NCBI GenBank assembly: GCA_030611185.1
Contig: JAUWQG010000037.1
Location: forward strand, 1-8,415
Reading direction: 5' to 3'
DNA: 8,415 bases
Source: Nitrososphaerota archaeon
GTDB lineage: Archaea; Thermoproteota; Nitrososphaeria; Nitrososphaerales; Nitrosopumilaceae
The position numbers and the translations under genes are program-made. Positions 5,891 through 8,415 of the stretch are shown one piece after another. The notes beneath the pieces were generated by a model. The model searched no databases and had not been told where the DNA came from. It saw nothing but the letters and a program-made list of their open reading frames with translations. Position 1 is the first letter of the stretch; every line of letters begins with the position of its first letter.

Positions 5891-6435
5891 TTTAGCCATT
5901 CTTCAATTTTTTTAAAAGATAAATCAACCAATTCTTCTTTTGTGAGATTATTATTTGAAATTGCATCATCAGATAAAGCAATTGGGTTACTTATTCCCAC
6001 TCCTAGTTCTCGAGTGTCTCTTTCTTCAAAATTTTCTTTTGTTTTTGGATCATCAGATCTTCCTCTATTTTGTAAGAATTCAAATCTAGTATTAGTTGAA
6101 GCATGTATAGCTAGGAGCTTTACTTTCCCATAATTTTTGAGAACTTCTATTTCTGGAGATGATCTTATGCCATCAATAATTATTACATTTGATTTAGAAT
6201 TTTCAATTTCTGGTTTTACTAATTCAGCCACAGCTCCCGGACCATTTTTTTCTCGGAGTTCAAGCATTAACTTTCCCAGATTAGATCCTGTGGGCTCAAG
6301 ATTTCTTCTCTTGGCCTCATTTCTAACGGCATTTCCCATGTTGATAATTTCATAGCCTTTGGATTTTAGACCATCAGCTATTGTAGATTTTCCTGCCCCA
6401 GGCATGCCTGTTAAGCATACAATTAGTTTTGTCAA
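5887..6435 (-). CDS. UPF0200 P-loop nucleotide kinase-like protein (CoaE-related)
   Basis: Archaeal P-loop NTPase of the UPF0200 family, distantly related to dephospho-CoA kinase and adenylate kinase; its substrate is unknown. The 182 residues match family length. Seen: Walker A GMPGAGKS (10-17); the acceptor-side region NMGNAVRNEAKRR (32-44); IIIDGIRSSPEIEVL (85-99), with the Walker B-like strand and the conserved GIRSSPEIE; a lid-like arginine cluster RGRSDDP (124-130); and FEERDTRELGVGI (136-148). The start is TTG at 6435: there is no in-frame ATG upstream before the stop at 6439-6441, and the hydrophobic first strand LIVCLTG begins right after it. It is the first gene of a two-gene operon, coupled by ATGA to UPF0201, and is divergent from thpR across a 73-nt spacer. 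Automated labels often read dephospho-CoA kinase or AAA family ATPase. In archaea the characterised dephospho-CoA kinase belongs to a different family (COG1909), so I would not transfer that name. Confidence 0.88.
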   Translation of the reverse strand: MTKLIVCLTGMPGAGKSTIADGLKSKGYEIINMGNAVRNEAKRRNLEPTGSNLGKLMLELREKNGPGAVAELVKPEIENSKSNVIIIDGIRSSPEIEVLKNYGKVKLLAIHASTNTRFEFLQNRGRSDDPKTKENFEERDTRELGVGISNPIALSDDAISNNNLTKEELVDLSFKKIEEWLK

Positions 6436-6480
6436 TAATTAGACGACAAATTTGCTAATCTATGAAGCTACCGGAAATTA

Positions 6481-6488
6481 TTATAAAG
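6481..6488 (+). promoter_or_regulatory. TATA box of the thpR-cca operon
   Basis: The sequence TTATAAAG lies about 25 nt (centre to centre) before the ATG codons at 6506 and 6509. This is the spacing expected for a leaderless archaeal transcript starting at the thpR start codon, and it places the TTG at 6452 upstream of the promoter, so that codon cannot be the start. The core TTATAA is its own reverse complement and might also serve the divergent UPF0200 gene with a leader of about 22 nt. Confidence 0.5.
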
Positions 6489-6508
6489 ATACTTCAAAAA
6501 AAAATATG

Positions 6509-7051
6509 ATGCGAGCTTTTGTAGCTGTTGAAATTTTAAATGATGAGGTAATTAATTCGATTACAAAGTTTCAATCAAAAATTAACATTGAAGCAAAACC
6601 TGTGAAACCTCAAAATTTACATTTTACACTTCAGTTCTTAGGTGAAATTTCAGATGATGTATCTCAAAAAATAAAACAAGCCTTAAAAACAATCGAGTTT
6701 TCAACATTTAAAATAAATTTTAAAGGACTTGGGGCCTTTCCTAAAATCAAATTTCCCAGAGTTGTGTGGATTGGAACAGACGAAGTTGGAGGAAATGCTC
6801 TAGCAGATTTGGCCAAAAACGTAGAAAATGTCCTAACTCCATTAGGATTTATTTCTGACAAACCTTTCAAATCTCATATTACTGTATTTAGAATTAAAAA
6901 TAAGATAGGTGATATAAGTAAAGAATTGGAAAAATATGAAAAATATGACTTTGGATCACAAGAAATATCAAAAATTAAGCTTAAACAGAGTGTTCTTACT
7001 CCACAAGGTCCAGTATATTCTGATTTAGAGGAGATAAAAGCAAAAAAATGA
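6509..7051 (+). CDS. thpR: RNA 2',3'-cyclic phosphodiesterase / 2'-5' RNA ligase family (ThpR)
   Basis: Member of the 2H phosphoesterase superfamily. Homologues open 2',3'-cyclic phosphates on RNA and, in vitro, join tRNA halves through a reversible 2'-5' bond; the cellular substrate in archaea is not settled. The two catalytic H-x-T motifs are intact: His38-Phe-Thr40 in NLHFTLQFLGE and His123-Ile-Thr125 in KSHITVFR. The 180 residues agree with the family's usual length. The start at 6509 gives the standard N-terminus MRAFVAVEI; an adjacent ATG at 6506 would add one Met. Extension back to TTG 6452 would add 19 non-conserved residues that run across the TATA box, so I reject it. The stop overlaps the cca start (ATGA), making a thpR-cca operon. 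This pairing recurs in archaea and suggests a shared role at RNA 3' ends. Confidence 0.94.
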   Translation: MRAFVAVEILNDEVINSITKFQSKINIEAKPVKPQNLHFTLQFLGEISDDVSQKIKQALKTIEFSTFKINFKGLGAFPKIKFPRVVWIGTDEVGGNALADLAKNVENVLTPLGFISDKPFKSHITVFRIKNKIGDISKELEKYEKYDFGSQEISKIKLKQSVLTPQGPVYSDLEEIKAKK

Positions 7052-8379
7052 AAGAAATAATTTCTAAAGTAAGAAACACAGTAGTTCCTTCAAAATCCTT
7101 AGAAGCTTCAAAAAAGAAAATTGCTGATTTGGCTTTCATTTTAGTTAAAGATGAATTAAAAAAAATTCCAGAAGTAATTGATTTGGAATTTGGAGGTTCT
7201 TTTGCAAAAGGTACATGGTTATCCAAAAATGCAGATGTGGATATTTTCATAAAATTCAAAAAAGAAACTTCGGAAGAGAAGTTTGTAGAAATTTCAAGAA
7301 AAATTGGTTTTGCATCAATGAAAAAATATAATCCGTATGTTCGGTATTCCGAACACCCCTATGTTGAGGCTAAAATAAAAGATACAAAGATCAATGTAGT
7401 TCCTTGTTATGATGTAAAATTAGGAAACTGGAAGAGTGCAGCTGACAGGTCTCCTTTTCATACAACACATATGAAAAAAGTTCTTTCCCTAAAAATGAGA
7501 AATGAGGTAAGACTACTCAAAACATTTCTTCAATCTGTTGGCATTTATGGAGCAGAAATGGCAAAACAGGGATTTAGTGGATATGTATGTGAAGTTTTGA
7601 TCTTAAATTTTGGTAGCTTTGAAAATGTAGTAAAATCTATTGCAAAAATTAAAGAAAATCAAAATATAGGAAAAACGTCAACCAAATTTGAAACTCCTAT
7701 TACAATTATTGATCCTATCGATAGTAAGAGAAACTTGGCTGCAGCAATATCAGAAGAAAATATTGGAAAATTCATTTTAAATTGTAGGGCGTTTCAAATT
7801 AAACCATCCTTAAAATATTTCAAAGCCAAAAAATCAATAGTCTCTAAAAGTAATACAGAAAATGTTCTAGTAGTAAAATTTGACTTTAAAATTAGAAGTC
7901 CAGATATTATTTGGGGTCAAATAAAAAGAGCCAATAATTCTTTGAAGACTCAGCTAGAAATTGGAGGTTTCAAGGTTTTACGAAGTTCATCTTATACAGA
8001 CGAGAAAAAAGAGGCCTACCTGCTATTCCTGCTTGAATCTCCAATAATTCCCAAGAAATATTCAAAAATTGGACCAGAATTTTTTAGAGAAGATGATTGT
8101 CGTAGCTTTATTTCCAAAAATATTTCAAAAACTGAACTAATGTGGATAAACAGTGATAGAAAAATTGTCTCTTTAGAAAAACGAAAAAATTCTGAGGCTG
8201 TGAAATTTTTATCACAGTTTTTGAAAAATAATCTACAAACAGGCATACCAAAGGGCCTCCAATCTGATTTTAAAAAAGGATTTAAGGTATTTTTAGGCAC
8301 AAAAAATTTAACAAAATCCATTAAAGAGGTATCAAAAGATCTAATCTCAACTGATGACACAATCTTTCATTTCAATTAA
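7048..8379 (+). CDS. cca: CCA-adding tRNA nucleotidyltransferase, archaeal class I
   Basis: Adds or repairs the 3'-terminal CCA of tRNA using CTP and ATP without a nucleic acid template. The 443 residues are full length for the archaeal class. Head and catalytic domain: GGSFAKGTWL (49-58) followed by Asp63-Val-Asp65 (DVDIF), the first two metal-binding carboxylates. The next conserved strand reads KINVVPCYDV (114-123), where homologues have an Asp before VVPCY; here the residue is Asn116. The segments after it are canonical: SAADRSPFH (130-138), EVRLLKTFLQ (153-162), GIYGAE, GFSGYVCEVLI, DPIDSKRNLAAA (from 222), and WGQIKR (from 289), leading to the tail domain. The start overlaps thpR by 4 nt. 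A purine-rich GAGGAGA (7028-7034) lies 13 nt before the ATG and may act as a ribosome binding site. It fits RNase Z, encoded 2.7 kb upstream, which makes its substrate. Identity is secure; full activity depends on the Asn116 question. Confidence 0.95.
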   Translation: MKEIISKVRNTVVPSKSLEASKKKIADLAFILVKDELKKIPEVIDLEFGGSFAKGTWLSKNADVDIFIKFKKETSEEKFVEISRKIGFASMKKYNPYVRYSEHPYVEAKIKDTKINVVPCYDVKLGNWKSAADRSPFHTTHMKKVLSLKMRNEVRLLKTFLQSVGIYGAEMAKQGFSGYVCEVLILNFGSFENVVKSIAKIKENQNIGKTSTKFETPITIIDPIDSKRNLAAAISEENIGKFILNCRAFQIKPSLKYFKAKKSIVSKSNTENVLVVKFDFKIRSPDIIWGQIKRANNSLKTQLEIGGFKVLRSSSYTDEKKEAYLLFLLESPIIPKKYSKIGPEFFREDDCRSFISKNISKTELMWINSDRKIVSLEKRKNSEAVKFLSQFLKNNLQTGIPKGLQSDFKKGFKVFLGTKNLTKSIKEVSKDLISTDDTIFHFN

Positions 8380-8415
8380 GAAATTTTCTAAAGAACCTTA
8401 TTCAACAATTCTTGG
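8354..8415 (+). CDS. Start of an unidentified downstream gene, 3'-truncated
   Basis: An ATG at 8354, inside the last 26 nt of cca in another frame, opens a frame that continues to the end of the window without a stop. The 20 visible complete codons give MTQSFISIKKFSKEPYSTIL. Short overlaps of this kind are common between operon genes here, and a purine-rich AAGAGGT lies about 24 nt before the ATG, which is too distant to be convincing. An in-frame stop at 8342-8344 excludes a longer N-terminus from ATG. The fragment is too short to assign a family. Confidence 0.45.
   Translation, partial: MTQSFISIKKFSKEPYSTIL

Noticed and set aside
5942..6355. Two open frames on the + strand opposite UPF0200
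   Set aside because: Both are opposite a conserved P-loop protein and have low-complexity translations without family features.
6452..6508. Longer thpR starting at TTG 6452
   Set aside because: The added 19 residues precede the conserved MRAFVAVEI start, are not typical of the family, and cross the TATA box.
8016..8360. Open frame on the - strand at the end of cca
   Set aside because: Shadow of the CCA enzyme tail domain, with no supporting signal.
1..8415. tRNA genes, CRISPR arrays, insertion sequences or phage genes
   Set aside because: Coding density is nearly complete, gaps are at most about 80 nt, and no repeat arrays, transposase motifs or cloverleaf-like segments were seen.

Overview
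The window reads as a chromosomal housekeeping segment of an AT-rich archaeon, most likely an ammonia-oxidising thaumarchaeon (Nitrososphaerota, Nitrosopumilus-like). The reasons are archaeal-only families (UPF0200, UPF0201, a class I archaeal CCA-adding enzyme, a Trm-G10 type tRNA methyltransferase), strong A/T bias, TTG start codons, and TATA boxes about 25-30 nt upstream of start codons that imply leaderless mRNAs. The lineage is an inference from gene style; there is no rRNA or amo gene to confirm it.

Layout. Positions 1-1557 (+) hold the 3' part of an MscS-type mechanosensitive channel gene whose beginning lies outside the window. A compact + strand operon follows: PRPP synthase (1602-2477), tRNA guanosine-10 N2-methyltransferase (2477-3424), ribonuclease Z (3421-4320) and a sirtuin (4322-5044), with junctions of 1-nt overlap, 4-nt overlap and 1-nt gap. 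This operon meets, with a 1-nt gap, a - strand gene for a small membrane-anchored surface protein (5046-5408) that has its own TATA box. Further along the - strand is a coupled pair, UPF0201 (5489-5890) and the P-loop kinase-like UPF0200 (5887-6435). A 73-nt divergent spacer with one symmetric TATA element separates this pair from the + strand operon thpR (6509-7051) - cca (7048-8379). A further + frame opens inside the end of cca (8354) and runs off the window.

How the genes fit together. Four of the ten substantially visible genes act on tRNA: G10 methylation, 3' trailer removal by RNase Z, CCA addition, and a 2',3'-cyclic phosphodiesterase/2'-5' ligase usually linked to tRNA ends. UPF0201 is a predicted exosome-related RNA-binding protein. 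PRPP synthase feeds nucleotide and NAD synthesis, and the sirtuin consumes NAD, so the first operon joins nucleotide supply, tRNA maturation and NAD-dependent deacylation. There are no rRNA or tRNA genes, mobile elements, CRISPR arrays or long non-coding stretches; the largest gap is about 80 nt. I do not see a wholly new system. The points most worth a second look are an Asn at the expected third catalytic carboxylate of the CCA enzyme, a large hydrophilic insertion plus a three-cysteine insert in the MscS channel, the sequon-rich surface protein, the uncharacterised UPF0200/UPF0201 pair, and the possible shared promoter.
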